A stretch of 10,550 nucleotides of DNA, taken from Myxococcota bacterium. GTDB lineage: Bacteria > Myxococcota > UBA4151. The notes beneath the pieces were generated by a model. The model had not been told where the DNA came from and made no database searches. It worked only from the letters and a program-made list of their open reading frames with translations. This document shows positions 1-6,263 of this stretch, one piece after another. Location: assembly GCA_028823075.1 (NCBI GenBank), contig JAPKCE010000041.1:1-10550 (forward strand), written 5' to 3'. The position numbers and the translations under genes are program-made. The first letter of the stretch is position 1; every line of letters starts with the position of its first letter.

Positions 1-135
1 GGCACCAAGATCCGTCCCGGCAGCAACGTTGGCGTCGGTCGCGATTTCACCCTATTTGCTCTCACCGACGGTGTGGTTACCTATGCAGCTCATCGCAGCG
101 GCCGCCGTCAGGTGAGCATCCAGACTCAAGCCTAA
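1..135 (+). CDS. rpmA: 50S ribosomal protein L27, C-terminal part (5' end outside window)
   Basis: The first 44 codons in frame 1 read as the C-terminal half of bacterial L27 and end in TAA at 133-135. The recognisable core is GTKIRPGSNVGVGRDFTLFA, followed by a hydrophobic strand (GVVTY) and a basic tail. L27 lies near the peptidyl-transferase centre of the large ribosomal subunit. The start is beyond the left edge. The next gene is obg, and rpmA-obg is a common bacterial order, which supports the call. A hairpin with a T-tract follows within about 20 nt of the stop, so much transcription from this gene may end there. The call rests on family resemblance plus synteny. Confidence 0.95.
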   Translation, partial: GTKIRPGSNVGVGRDFTLFALTDGVVTYAAHRSGRRQVSIQTQA

Positions 136-155
136 ACCTTTTGGGTTTGGAAAGC

Positions 156-190
156 ACGGGAGCGGCGGGGCTGCTCCCGTTGTTGTTTTT
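156..190 (+). terminator. Rho-independent terminator or attenuator between rpmA and obg
   Basis: An 8-bp perfect inverted repeat (ACGGGAGC at 156-163, GCTCCCGT at 173-180) can be extended inward by a G-U and a G-C pair to leave a 5-nt loop. It is followed directly by a T-rich run, TGTTGTTTTT, at 181-190. This is the layout of an intrinsic terminator reading rightward. It ends at the base before the obg ATG, so any obg expression from an rpmA promoter must read through it. I see no separate obg promoter in the remaining 20 nt, so partial termination (attenuation) is the simplest reading. Confidence 0.7.
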
Positions 191-1258
191 ATGAAATTCA
201 TCGATGCGGTACAGATTACGGTTCAAGCTGGCAACGGCGGCGCTGGCTCGCTTACTTTTACAAGCCTTCCCGGCCGCCCCAGTGGCCCTGCTAGCGGCGG
301 CGACGGTGGTCGTGGCGGTGACGTTTTGCTGCGCGGTGACGGGCGCCTAAACACCCTGCTCGAATTTCGCTTTCGACCTCTACATAAGGCCAAGCACGGC
401 GGCCGCGGCGCTTCCAACAACAAAACGGGGAAAAACGCGCCGCAACTTATTTTGCCTGTGCCGCTGGGCACCATCGTGCATCGCCACCACGGCGTCGGCG
501 AGCCCGAGTTTTTAGGTGAGATAGTCGATGAAGAGCAGACGATAATCGTCGCTCAGGGCGGGCGCTCGGGTAAGGGTAATGCGCGCTTTACGTCGGCCAC
601 AAGACCGCGGCCAGATTTTGTACTCGAACCCGATGAGGGTGAGCTGGTTGAGCTCGGTTTAGAGCTTAAACTGATGGCCGATGTCGGGCTACTCGGCCTG
701 CCAAATGCCGGTAAGTCGACCCTCGTTCAAGCCGTCTCCAACGCTCGGCCCGAAGTGGCGGACTATCCCTTTACCACAAAGGTTCCGAGCCTCGGTGTGG
801 CTAGGCGCTATGGTCGGGATCTGGTCATAGCTGATATCCCCGGTTTGGTCGAAGGTGCCAGTGAGGGCGTCGGTCTTGGTTATCAGTTTCTCAAGCATGT
901 CGAGCGTGTCAGCGCGCTCGCCCATCTCGTTACCCTCCCAGAACATTTTGAAGGCGAGGCCTTGAGCGCTTTGACTCAAGCCTTTGAAGCTATTGAGCGT
1001 GAGCTTAAACAGTACAGCGAGCATTTAGAAAAAGCGCCTCGTCTGGCTGTCCTTAGTAAGGTCGACCAGCCTTTGGTCGCCGAGCAAGCCGAAGCTTTTA
1101 GCGCATGGTGCGAGGCGCGCGGTATGCCCTGCCTGGTGATTTCAAGTCATAGTCGAGTCGGCCTCGACTCTCTGCTCGATGCCCTGATCAACCTAGTGCC
1201 AGCTAAGGGCGGAGTCATGAAGCCGAAGTCCACCGAGTTTGACCCTCTAGCGGATTGA
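191..1258 (+). CDS. obg: Obg family GTPase (ribosome assembly / CgtA)
   Basis: A 355-aa GTPase of the Obg/CgtA family, which acts in late 50S subunit assembly and has been linked to stress and growth control in other bacteria. Residues 1-158 form the glycine-rich Obg fold (MKFIDAVQITVQAGNGGAG start, GGDGGRGGDV at 36-45, VPLGT at 90-94). The G domain follows: G1 GLPNAGKST 169-177, switch I YPFTT 192-196, G3 DIPG 215-218, G4 SKVD 289-292 in place of the usual NKxD, and G5-like SSHS 318-321. The protein stops soon after the G domain, so there is no C-terminal extension domain. The ATG at 191 is the canonical Obg start, and no alternative Met occurs before residue 162. There is no Shine-Dalgarno in front of it; a T-rich terminator tail abuts the ATG. 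Oddities are the diverged 24-35 segment (family RREKFVPKGGPD-like, here TSLPGRPSGPAS) and Thr248 where a conserved Asp usually ends the LLHVVD strand. The 3' end overlaps the convergent methyltransferase gene by 12 nt. Confidence 0.95.
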   Translation: MKFIDAVQITVQAGNGGAGSLTFTSLPGRPSGPASGGDGGRGGDVLLRGDGRLNTLLEFRFRPLHKAKHGGRGASNNKTGKNAPQLILPVPLGTIVHRHHGVGEPEFLGEIVDEEQTIIVAQGGRSGKGNARFTSATRPRPDFVLEPDEGELVELGLELKLMADVGLLGLPNAGKSTLVQAVSNARPEVADYPFTTKVPSLGVARRYGRDLVIADIPGLVEGASEGVGLGYQFLKHVERVSALAHLVTLPEHFEGEALSALTQAFEAIERELKQYSEHLEKAPRLAVLSKVDQPLVAEQAEAFSAWCEARGMPCLVISSHSRVGLDSLLDALINLVPAKGGVMKPKSTEFDPLAD

Positions 1259-2164
1259 GTTGATCTCGTACCAGCCCCCCTTTAGCGGGCTTGGTGAATC
1301 GCTGCAGATGCGCAGGTCATCGACTCGTCTGACGCGCTTATTGCAGCGCTCAGCTGCCTCTTTATGCTGTTGATCGACTTGCAAAGCGCTCATCGAGGCC
1401 GTGTTAACAATGCTCAGTAAGCGCCCGCCATCGGCTACCACCGACAGGCAAGCGCTGAGCATTTCCACCAGCGATTTCTTTGTGCTTCGCGAGCGGCCTT
1501 TCGGGTCGCGACCAAAGGTTGGGGGGTCGTGAATCACCAGATCAAAACTGCGCCCGCGACGCGCTGCTCGTTGACAGTAACTCAGAGCATCATCACAGAT
1601 CCGCCGTGTTAAAACTGCGTTGGCATGTTCGTTCGCTTCGATCATGTTGAGCATGCTTTTAAGGGCATCGACTTGAACGACATCGAGCGCGCCGCCTCGG
1701 GCCGCGTGGATTCCGAACAAGCCGCTGTAAGCATACAGGTTGAGCACGTTTAAACCGGCGCTGCTCTGCGCGACCCGAAGGCGCTCGAGTCGTAAGTCCG
1801 GAAACAAACCGTAGCTTAAGCTGTCGGGGTGAATGCGTAAAACGGCTGAGGCTTCACCCTCAAACAGTTCGATTCGTTCGGGTAAGGTTTCGCCTAAACG
1901 CAGGATTTCTTGGCCTTGGCCACTTTTGGCGCGGCTGCGCAGGCTAAGGCCGCGCAACGAAAGCTGCTGCATCAACCGCCGCAGCAACTCTTCCGTCTGC
2001 TTGCTAAGTTCATCATGACAGGTGGCGAAAGCGTAGTCGCCCAAACGATCCACGACGAGGCCATCAAAGCCATCATTTTTTCCGGCGATTAGCCGACAAA
2101 CCTCGCGGCTTTGCTCGGCGCGGCCTGCTCGCCGCGCTAAAGCCTTATCGAGCCCGCTTGGCAT
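1247..2164 (-). CDS. Class I SAM-dependent methyltransferase, RlmI/RlmK-like, PUA-less
   Basis: A protein of about 305 aa resembling the catalytic part of the YccW/RlmI and RlmKL-C rRNA methyltransferases. Visible landmarks, numbered from the ATG at 2164: RLIAGKNDGFDGLVVDRLGD (24-43), which matches the linker strand of RlmI; SYGLFPDLR (117-125), equivalent to the TG(Y/L)FLDQR segment; SAM-binding motif I NLYAYSG (142-148); an acidic ribose-binding residue near Asp166; motif IV HDPPTF (212-217); and the terminal LKGGWY strand (294-299). The N-terminal PUA RNA-binding domain of RlmI is missing. The segment after motif VI reads SIVNTAS, with no cysteine where E. coli RlmI has SCS as I recall it. 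An m5C mechanism is therefore doubtful and an N-methyl (RlmK-type) target is possible. Start choice: the longest frame begins with a TTG at 2200, and ATGs lie at 2179 and 2164. None has a Shine-Dalgarno, and 2164 gives the smallest overlap with yidC (20 nt), suggesting coupling. The family call is firm; substrate and exact start are not. Confidence 0.85.
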   Translation of the reverse strand: MPSGLDKALARRAGRAEQSREVCRLIAGKNDGFDGLVVDRLGDYAFATCHDELSKQTEELLRRLMQQLSLRGLSLRSRAKSGQGQEILRLGETLPERIELFEGEASAVLRIHPDSLSYGLFPDLRLERLRVAQSSAGLNVLNLYAYSGLFGIHAARGGALDVVQVDALKSMLNMIEANEHANAVLTRRICDDALSYCQRAARRGRSFDLVIHDPPTFGRDPKGRSRSTKKSLVEMLSACLSVVADGGRLLSIVNTASMSALQVDQQHKEAAERCNKRVRRVDDLRICSDSPSPLKGGWYEINSIR

Positions 2165-3839
2165 CCCGTTTGATCGCATAATATTGATGGGCGATGCCAA
2201 GCACCGTGTTGACCAAAATGTAGACGACGAGCCCGCAGGGAAGCGCCACCATGAATACGGTCATCATCACCGGCATCACCTTCATCATCATCTGTTGTTG
2301 AGGGTTGTCGGTCATTTGGGGTTGCAGCTTTTGCTGCATGAAGAAGACGACGCCGAGTAGGGCGGGCAAGATATACAGGGGGTCGGCTAAGGTTAGGTCG
2401 TCGAGCCAGCCCGGAATAAAAGGACTGCCGTAAAGTTCGACCGCAACGCGCAGGGTAGAGTAGAGAGCGAACCATACCGGAATCTGTAAAAGCATGGGCA
2501 GACAGCCGCCCGCTGGGTTGACGCCCTCTGCCTTAAACATCTCCATCTGCTTTTGCGCCAAGGTCTGCTTGTCGGCTTTATACTTCTCCCGCAGTTCGGC
2601 GATGCGCGGTTGAATCTCTTTCATGCGCGCCATCGAGCGAAAGCTCATATCGGTGATCGGCCAAAGAAGCAGTTTGACGGTGAAGGTGAGCAGGATGATC
2701 GCCAAACCGTAGTTGCCGAGCAACGAGAAGTAGAAGGTCAGCAGTAAGAGCATCGGCTGGGCGATGAACTTAAAGATACCGAAGTCGATAACGTCACGTA
2801 AAGCGGCGTCAATACTGGCAAGGAGATCATCGCTTTTGGGCACTAGGTAGAGGGTATTATCCCATTGCATGCGCGCTCCGGCGCTCAACTCGTAGTCGCG
2901 CTCGGCGCTGGCGACAACGATTTGCAGGGGTTTCTCTTCGCCTTCTTTCAGCGCTGCATTGCGCAGGTCAAAGCGGCAGTTGGCAGCCTCTTCACCACTG
3001 AAGGCCACGGCGAAGAAGTTGCGGTCGACGCCAAAGAGGTAGGGCTTGGCCGTACCCTGTTTATCACTGTCTTCATCGTCTAGGTCGCTGGCGAACTCGG
3101 CCTGAAGCTCTTCTCCATCATGGCAAAAGGCGCGCGGTAAATCGGGTGGCCCGGAGAACATGCTGCCGCCAAGCCCAGGGTCGACCATGCTCAGCTTAAG
3201 TCCTACTTTACCCGCCGAGGCGCTCAGCGCATGCAGGCTCAGGCTGTGGCTGAGGCCATGTTCGGCGAGGCTCCATGAGCGGCGCAGTTCAAGACTTCCG
3301 GCGCGGGTGGAAAAAACAACCTGTTTATCGTTTGAACTTTCGACCTTCCAAACCTGATCGGTTTTCAGCCCGGCTAGTTCCAGCGAACCAAAGTCGGCGC
3401 GACCGGCGGCCAAGTCGACCGCTGGGCGATCGGCTTCGGTGCCTGGTTCTTTGTAGATTTTACTATGCGCTTGATCGACGAGTTGAACCCCCACCGGATG
3501 AGCGCCGACGTTGCTCAAGGTGACGATACGTCGACCGTCTTCGAGACGAAAAGTCTTGGCAGGTATTACAACGACCGGGGCTTCTTCGGTCGCAGTCTCT
3601 GCAGCTACTCCCGGAGTATTTTGCTGTGGGGCAACGACGCCCGAGGGGCTGGGATCGGCGGCTGGCTTATCCCGGTTTTCGTCGTCAAACTGTTCGGCGC
3701 TCGCCGCTTGTGGCTGTTGCGGTGCCGTCGGCGGGAAGATGGCGTTCCAGGAGAACATGACGGCTAAGGAGACGCCGATCGCCAGCATCATGCGCTTGCT
3801 TTCGGCTTGTTTCTCATGGGGGCTGCGGAAATCGCTCAT
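2145..3839 (-). CDS. yidC: Membrane protein insertase YidC (Oxa1/Alb3 family)
   Basis: A 564-aa inner-membrane insertase that inserts and folds membrane proteins, alone or with SecYEG. TM1 spans about 17-36. A Pro/Gln/Glu-rich linker runs to about 88, then the periplasmic P1 beta-sandwich domain occupies about 90-330. The conserved insertase core follows: TM2 about 355-395, the cytoplasmic coiled region with KEIQPRI at 407-413, the signature NPAGGCLPMLLQIP (441-454) entering TM3, TM4 about 485-501, and TM5 about 520-550. The tail is basic (KRDAKRAR). P1 is typical of Gram-negative YidC and absent from Gram-positive homologues. The ATG at 3839 overlaps the rnpA stop in an ATGA quartet, and AAGAGGA at 3844-3850 is a good Shine-Dalgarno. 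The usual small yidD gene between rnpA and yidC is absent, and the gene after yidC is the methyltransferase rather than jag/mnmE. Length and architecture are normal for the family. Confidence 0.97.
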   Translation of the reverse strand: MSDFRSPHEKQAESKRMMLAIGVSLAVMFSWNAIFPPTAPQQPQAASAEQFDDENRDKPAADPSPSGVVAPQQNTPGVAAETATEEAPVVVIPAKTFRLEDGRRIVTLSNVGAHPVGVQLVDQAHSKIYKEPGTEADRPAVDLAAGRADFGSLELAGLKTDQVWKVESSNDKQVVFSTRAGSLELRRSWSLAEHGLSHSLSLHALSASAGKVGLKLSMVDPGLGGSMFSGPPDLPRAFCHDGEELQAEFASDLDDEDSDKQGTAKPYLFGVDRNFFAVAFSGEEAANCRFDLRNAALKEGEEKPLQIVVASAERDYELSAGARMQWDNTLYLVPKSDDLLASIDAALRDVIDFGIFKFIAQPMLLLLTFYFSLLGNYGLAIILLTFTVKLLLWPITDMSFRSMARMKEIQPRIAELREKYKADKQTLAQKQMEMFKAEGVNPAGGCLPMLLQIPVWFALYSTLRVAVELYGSPFIPGWLDDLTLADPLYILPALLGVVFFMQQKLQPQMTDNPQQQMMMKVMPVMMTVFMVALPCGLVVYILVNTVLGIAHQYYAIKRDAKRAR

Positions 3840-4210
3840 TTCATCCTCTTATTGGCCATCAGGCGTTTCGCCTGTTCAGCGGCGAGCATCATGTCTTGGT
3901 AAAGAGTTTGGTAATCGGCATCGGCCGCATCGGGGTGAGCGATGATCACGTAACATCTTTTTTCAGGGAATGCCTGACGGTTCAGCCTGACGATCTCTTT
4001 CAGTTTTCGGCGCACGCGATTGCGCACCACAGCGCAGCCAACCTTTTTGGATACGGTGAAGCCAAAGCGACGATTAGGACCCCGATGGTCGGCCATAAAC
4101 AGAAAAACACGGCCCGCGTTAATGCGTTGGCCGCGTCGTTGAGTACGTAGAAAATGCCTGCGTTTTCGGAGCCTTAGATGGCGTCCAAACCCAAGCTCTA
4201 GCGGGATCAC
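3836..4210 (-). CDS. rnpA: Ribonuclease P protein component
   Basis: A 124-aa basic protein, the protein cofactor of RNase P, which binds the catalytic RNA and the 5' leader of pre-tRNA. The family signature RNRVRRKLKEIVR at 63-75 is intact, preceded by RRFGFTVSKKVG (47-58), the usual strand before the RNR helix. The N-terminal LRKRRHF (14-20) matches the L.....F segment of family members. The start is a GTG at 4208-4210 that overlaps the rpmH stop as GTGA. Only a weak purine run precedes it, so translation is probably coupled to rpmH. The stop overlaps the yidC start by 4 nt. Order and strand relative to rpmH and yidC are those of the conserved bacterial cluster. Confidence 0.96.
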   Translation of the reverse strand: MIPLELGFGRHLRLRKRRHFLRTQRRGQRINAGRVFLFMADHRGPNRRFGFTVSKKVGCAVVRNRVRRKLKEIVRLNRQAFPEKRCYVIIAHPDAADADYQTLYQDMMLAAEQAKRLMANKRMK

Positions 4211-4356
4211 TTCTTGTAGAGCTTGACCGTCAGGAGCTTGCGCCCTTTGGCGCGACGACGAGCCAGGACCTTACGGCCGTCGGCCGTAGCCATGCGGGAG
4301 CGAAAACCGTGGCGACGAGCGCGGCGGATGCGACTGGGTTGGTATGTGCGCTTCAT
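4207..4356 (-). CDS. rpmH: 50S ribosomal protein L34
   Basis: A 49-aa gene with the full L34 sequence: start MKRTYQPSRIRRARRHGFR, then the RMAT..GRKVLARRRAKGR core and a C-terminal KLYKK. It is highly basic, as expected for a small rRNA-binding protein of the large subunit. The ATG at 4354-4356 is preceded by GGGAG (4364-4368) with 7-nt spacing. TGA at 4207-4209 overlaps the rnpA GTG. It is the first gene of the leftward operon rpmH-rnpA-yidC-methyltransferase, with a promoter about 30 nt upstream of its start. Confidence 0.97.
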   Translation of the reverse strand: MKRTYQPSRIRRARRHGFRSRMATADGRKVLARRRAKGRKLLTVKLYKK

Positions 4357-4386
4357 GTTGAAACTCCCGAGTTCTAAGGGCTGCGA

Positions 4387-4415
4387 CCTCTAGGCATGCA
4401 CCTGCCCTGGGTCAA
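4387..4415 (-). promoter_or_regulatory. Sigma70-type promoter for the rpmH-rnpA-yidC operon
   Basis: Reading leftward, a -35 box TTGACC (4410-4415) and a -10 box TAGAGG (4387-4392) are separated by 17 nt. A/T-rich sequence (TATTTTTA) lies immediately upstream of -35 and resembles an UP element, common at ribosomal-protein promoters. The predicted transcript start near 4380 leaves a leader of about 25 nt carrying the GGGAG ribosome binding site of rpmH. The -35 matches 5 of 6 consensus positions; the -10 match is weak. Confidence 0.55.
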
Positions 4416-4497
4416 TAAAAATACAGCGCTGAGGCGCCCTCTCATTGGCCACCCCAAAAGCTTTGCCGTTAAGCGAGTCGGCTGGCCTCTAATCCCT

Positions 4498-4526
4498 TTG
4501 CGGCCTGCTCCTTCGGGCGCTATAAG
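4498..4526 (+). promoter_or_regulatory. Sigma70-type promoter for dnaA
   Basis: Reading rightward, TTGCGG (4498-4503) and TATAAG (4521-4526) are spaced by 17 nt. The -10 matches 5 of 6 consensus bases; the -35 is weak. The predicted start near 4533 falls just before the AAAAGGAG ribosome binding site of dnaA and after the possible GTG at 4526, which favours the GTG at 4550 as the true start. This promoter and the rpmH promoter are back to back within about 110 nt. Confidence 0.5.
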
Positions 4527-4536
4527 TGCAAGTCGC

Positions 4537-4544
4537 AAAAGGAG
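4537..4544 (+). promoter_or_regulatory. Ribosome binding site that fixes the dnaA start at GTG 4550
   Basis: AAAAGGAG is a near-consensus Shine-Dalgarno ending 5 nt before the in-frame GTG at 4550-4552. The GTG at 4526, which opens the longest frame, has no such site and overlaps the -10 box. Confidence 0.75.
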
Positions 4545-4549
4545 CATCG

Positions 4550-5965
4550 GTGGAGCTTTTGGAAAACCTGCAGTCTCGATGGCAGCGATTCGTCGATCAG
4601 GTGTTTCGCGTTGAGCCGGATCTGCACAGCACCAGCCGTTTACTCATCGGCTCCTTGCAGCCGCTGCGCGAGGAGGACGGTGTCCTCACCTTAAGCCCGA
4701 ACAACGAACTGATGGTGCGCGCCGGCGAAAACTACATCCCGATGATCCTCGAGCATTTGGCGAAACTTTGGGACAAGCCGGTACGCGAAGTGCGTCTAGA
4801 ATTCGACGCAGCGGCCATCGAAGCTCAGAGTCAACGCAACGAATCCTTAGAATTACCGCTCTTTGCGGTCCAGACACAGGCGCCAGTGGTGGCCAAACAG
4901 GTAAAGAAAAAAATACCTCAGCGCGAATACGGTTCACCGGTGGATGAAGCGATGAGCTTTGATGCTTTTATGGCCGACTCGAGCAACGACGAGGCATTTT
5001 TTGCTACTAAAGCGTTTGCGGCCAAAGGGGGCACGCGCTTTAATCCGCTTTATATTTACGGCCAGAGCGGCACCGGGAAAACGCATCTGCTGAGCGCCAT
5101 TGGTAATGCTGTAAAGCAACGCAACCCCGAAACACCTGTACTATTTTTCAACGGTGACGAGTTTGTAACCTTGGTTATCGACCATATTCGCCAGCAGCGC
5201 ATGCAGTTATTTCGCCGCGGTACCCAGCTCGAAGGTGCTATTGTTCTGGTCGATGATGTGCAGCTTTTATCGGGGAAGGAACATTCTCTGGGCGAGCTCT
5301 TTAATCTGTTTAATTGGCATCAGGCGCGCGGCGCGCGCCTGGCCTTCACCTCTGACCTTCCTCCCGATCAAATCCGCGGTTTACCCGAACGGTTGCGCTC
5401 GCGCATGGGCGGAGGCCTGGTGGTTGAAGTGCAGCCGCCGCTGTTTGAGACGAGGGTGGCTATCGCCCAGCAAGCTGCTGAAGCAATCAGTCACGGACAC
5501 CACGAGGTACCGCGCGACGTGGCCGAGTTAATCGCTGAGTTGTACTGCGACAACACCCGCGATTTGGTGGGTGCGGTAAAGCGTTTGGTGCTGCGCGCCG
5601 AACTGCGCAGTTTGCCCGAGATCACCCTGGAACTTACCCAAGAAATGTTTGGTGATGTTCAGGCCCGACGACTTCACTGTAGCCCTGATCAGATAGCGCG
5701 GGCCGTCGCTGGGCTGCTCGATGTTGAGTTTTCGTCGGTGCGCGGCAAGGGCCGAACGAGGCGTTTGGTGCAAGCGCGCATCTGGATAGCTGGCCTAGTG
5801 CGCGATATGACGCCGGCCAGTCAGACCGAGATCGGGCATCTGCTCGGGCGCGACCATTCGACCATCCACCACACGCTGGGACGCTATTCCGATTTGGTCG
5901 GCAGCAAAGAGGGGCTGGCACAGCGAGATGCGCTGAAGCGCCGTCTGCAAAAGGATATGGGCTAG
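4550..5965 (+). CDS. dnaA: Chromosomal replication initiator DnaA (divergent)
   Basis: A 471-aa protein with the DnaA layout, the AAA+ ATPase that binds DnaA boxes and opens the origin. Numbering is from GTG 4550. Domain I is about 1-90 and domain II is a short linker, about 95-130, with a KKK patch. Domain III opens with FNPLYIYG and Walker A GQSGTGKTH (171-179; the family usually has GGVGLGKTH). Walker B is LVDDVQ (233-238), sensor 1 TSDLPP (267-272), the arginine finger region RLRSR (281-285), and sensor II NTRDLVGAVKRL (335-346). Domain IV has a basic loop GRTRR (401-405) and the DnaA-box-binding helix GRDHSTIHH (433-441), one residue shorter in the preceding loop than the usual FGGRDH. 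Location next to divergent rpmH is the classical dnaA site, yet dnaN does not follow. The stop TAG interlocks with the TAG of the convergent small gene in a CTAG. It could be the main initiator or a second DnaA copy; position favours the former. Confidence 0.9.
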   Translation: MELLENLQSRWQRFVDQVFRVEPDLHSTSRLLIGSLQPLREEDGVLTLSPNNELMVRAGENYIPMILEHLAKLWDKPVREVRLEFDAAAIEAQSQRNESLELPLFAVQTQAPVVAKQVKKKIPQREYGSPVDEAMSFDAFMADSSNDEAFFATKAFAAKGGTRFNPLYIYGQSGTGKTHLLSAIGNAVKQRNPETPVLFFNGDEFVTLVIDHIRQQRMQLFRRGTQLEGAIVLVDDVQLLSGKEHSLGELFNLFNWHQARGARLAFTSDLPPDQIRGLPERLRSRMGGGLVVEVQPPLFETRVAIAQQAAEAISHGHHEVPRDVAELIAELYCDNTRDLVGAVKRLVLRAELRSLPEITLELTQEMFGDVQARRLHCSPDQIARAVAGLLDVEFSSVRGKGRTRRLVQARIWIAGLVRDMTPASQTEIGHLLGRDHSTIHHTLGRYSDLVGSKEGLAQRDALKRRLQKDMG

Positions 5966-6225
5966 AAGCTCAGGTTCGAATGCTCAAGATCTTGGTTTTC
6001 AAGCAGTCGGCTTAGGTGGCGACGCATCGCTCGTCTTTCGGCTGGCGAGGGGCTTCGACCTCCTCGGCGGCGCAACCAGTCGCAGCACCACGCGACGGTT
6101 TGATCGATCAGGTCGACGCAGGTCTCACCCTGTTCGTTGCTCGGAAGTTCCAAGCGTTCACCGACGAAATTATCGAGAATTCGATAGGCGCGACGCAATA
6201 ACTTTAAATCGATCAACTCACCCAT
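5962..6225 (-). CDS. Hypothetical 87-aa protein, convergent with dnaA
   Basis: I do not recognise this protein. It is 87 aa, predicted largely helical and very rich in Arg and Leu. An N-terminal amphipathic stretch (LIDLKLLRRAYRILDNF, 4-20) is followed by a middle helix with Cys47-Cys48 and Trp50 and an RRRGGRSPSPAERRAMRRH segment (52-70). It has no signal peptide and no transmembrane segment, so it is probably cytoplasmic. The start is ATG 6223-6225, behind a strong AAGGAG (6232-6237) with 6-nt spacing; the frame opens further upstream, at 6270, without a ribosome binding site. The stop codon shares bases with the dnaA stop (CTAG, 5962-5965). It lies 55 nt downstream of the lipoprotein gene on the same strand. 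The strong Shine-Dalgarno makes it likely to be a real gene; the function is unknown. Confidence 0.65.
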   Translation of the reverse strand: MGELIDLKLLRRAYRILDNFVGERLELPSNEQGETCVDLIDQTVAWCCDWLRRRGGRSPSPAERRAMRRHLSRLLENQDLEHSNLSF

Positions 6226-6226
6226 T

Positions 6227-6263
6227 AAGCGCTCCTTGAAACAAGGCTGACACCAGAGCGCTT
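6227..6263 (-). promoter_or_regulatory. Hairpin enclosing the ribosome binding site of the 87-aa gene
   Basis: AAGCGCTC (6227-6234) and GAGCGCTT (6256-6263) are a perfect 8-bp inverted repeat. A second repeat lies inside it, CCTTG (6234-6238) and CAAGG (6242-6246) around a 3-nt loop, so the two stems stack apart from a one-sided bulge at 6247-6255. In the leftward transcript the AAGGAG Shine-Dalgarno (6232-6237) lies wholly within the paired strand, ending at the base before A-ATG. This could restrain translation of the small gene or mark the lipoprotein mRNA 3' end. There is no U-tract after the stem, so it is not a standard intrinsic terminator. Confidence 0.55.

Noticed and set aside
689..1024. 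Open frame of 111 codons antisense to obg
   Set aside because: It lies entirely inside the conserved obg G domain; no family resemblance.
2165..2200. Longer N-terminus for the methyltransferase starting at TTG 2200
   Set aside because: TTG without a Shine-Dalgarno, 56-nt overlap with yidC, and no family similarity in the added residues; still possible.
2137..2475. Open frame of 112 codons on the minus strand within yidC, another frame
   Set aside because: Same strand as yidC but out of frame through its most conserved region; composition is Arg/Pro/Ser-rich, as expected of a frame-shifted read.
3511..3945. Open frame of 144 codons on the + strand opposite the 5' end of yidC and 3' end of rnpA
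   Set aside because: It is antisense to two well-conserved genes, has no ribosome binding site or recognisable motifs, and has low-complexity composition typical of a shadow frame.
4425..4437. GCGC-TGAG-GCGC repeat as an operator or hairpin
   Set aside because: Only a 4-bp self-complementary arm; too short to support a claim.
4490..4498. TAATCCCTT as a possible DnaA box
   Set aside because: Only about 5 of 9 positions match TTATCCACA, it stands alone, and it is no better than chance.
4526..4549. Upstream GTG as the dnaA start
   Set aside because: It overlaps the predicted -10 box and lacks a Shine-Dalgarno, while GTG 4550 has AAAAGGAG at ideal spacing.
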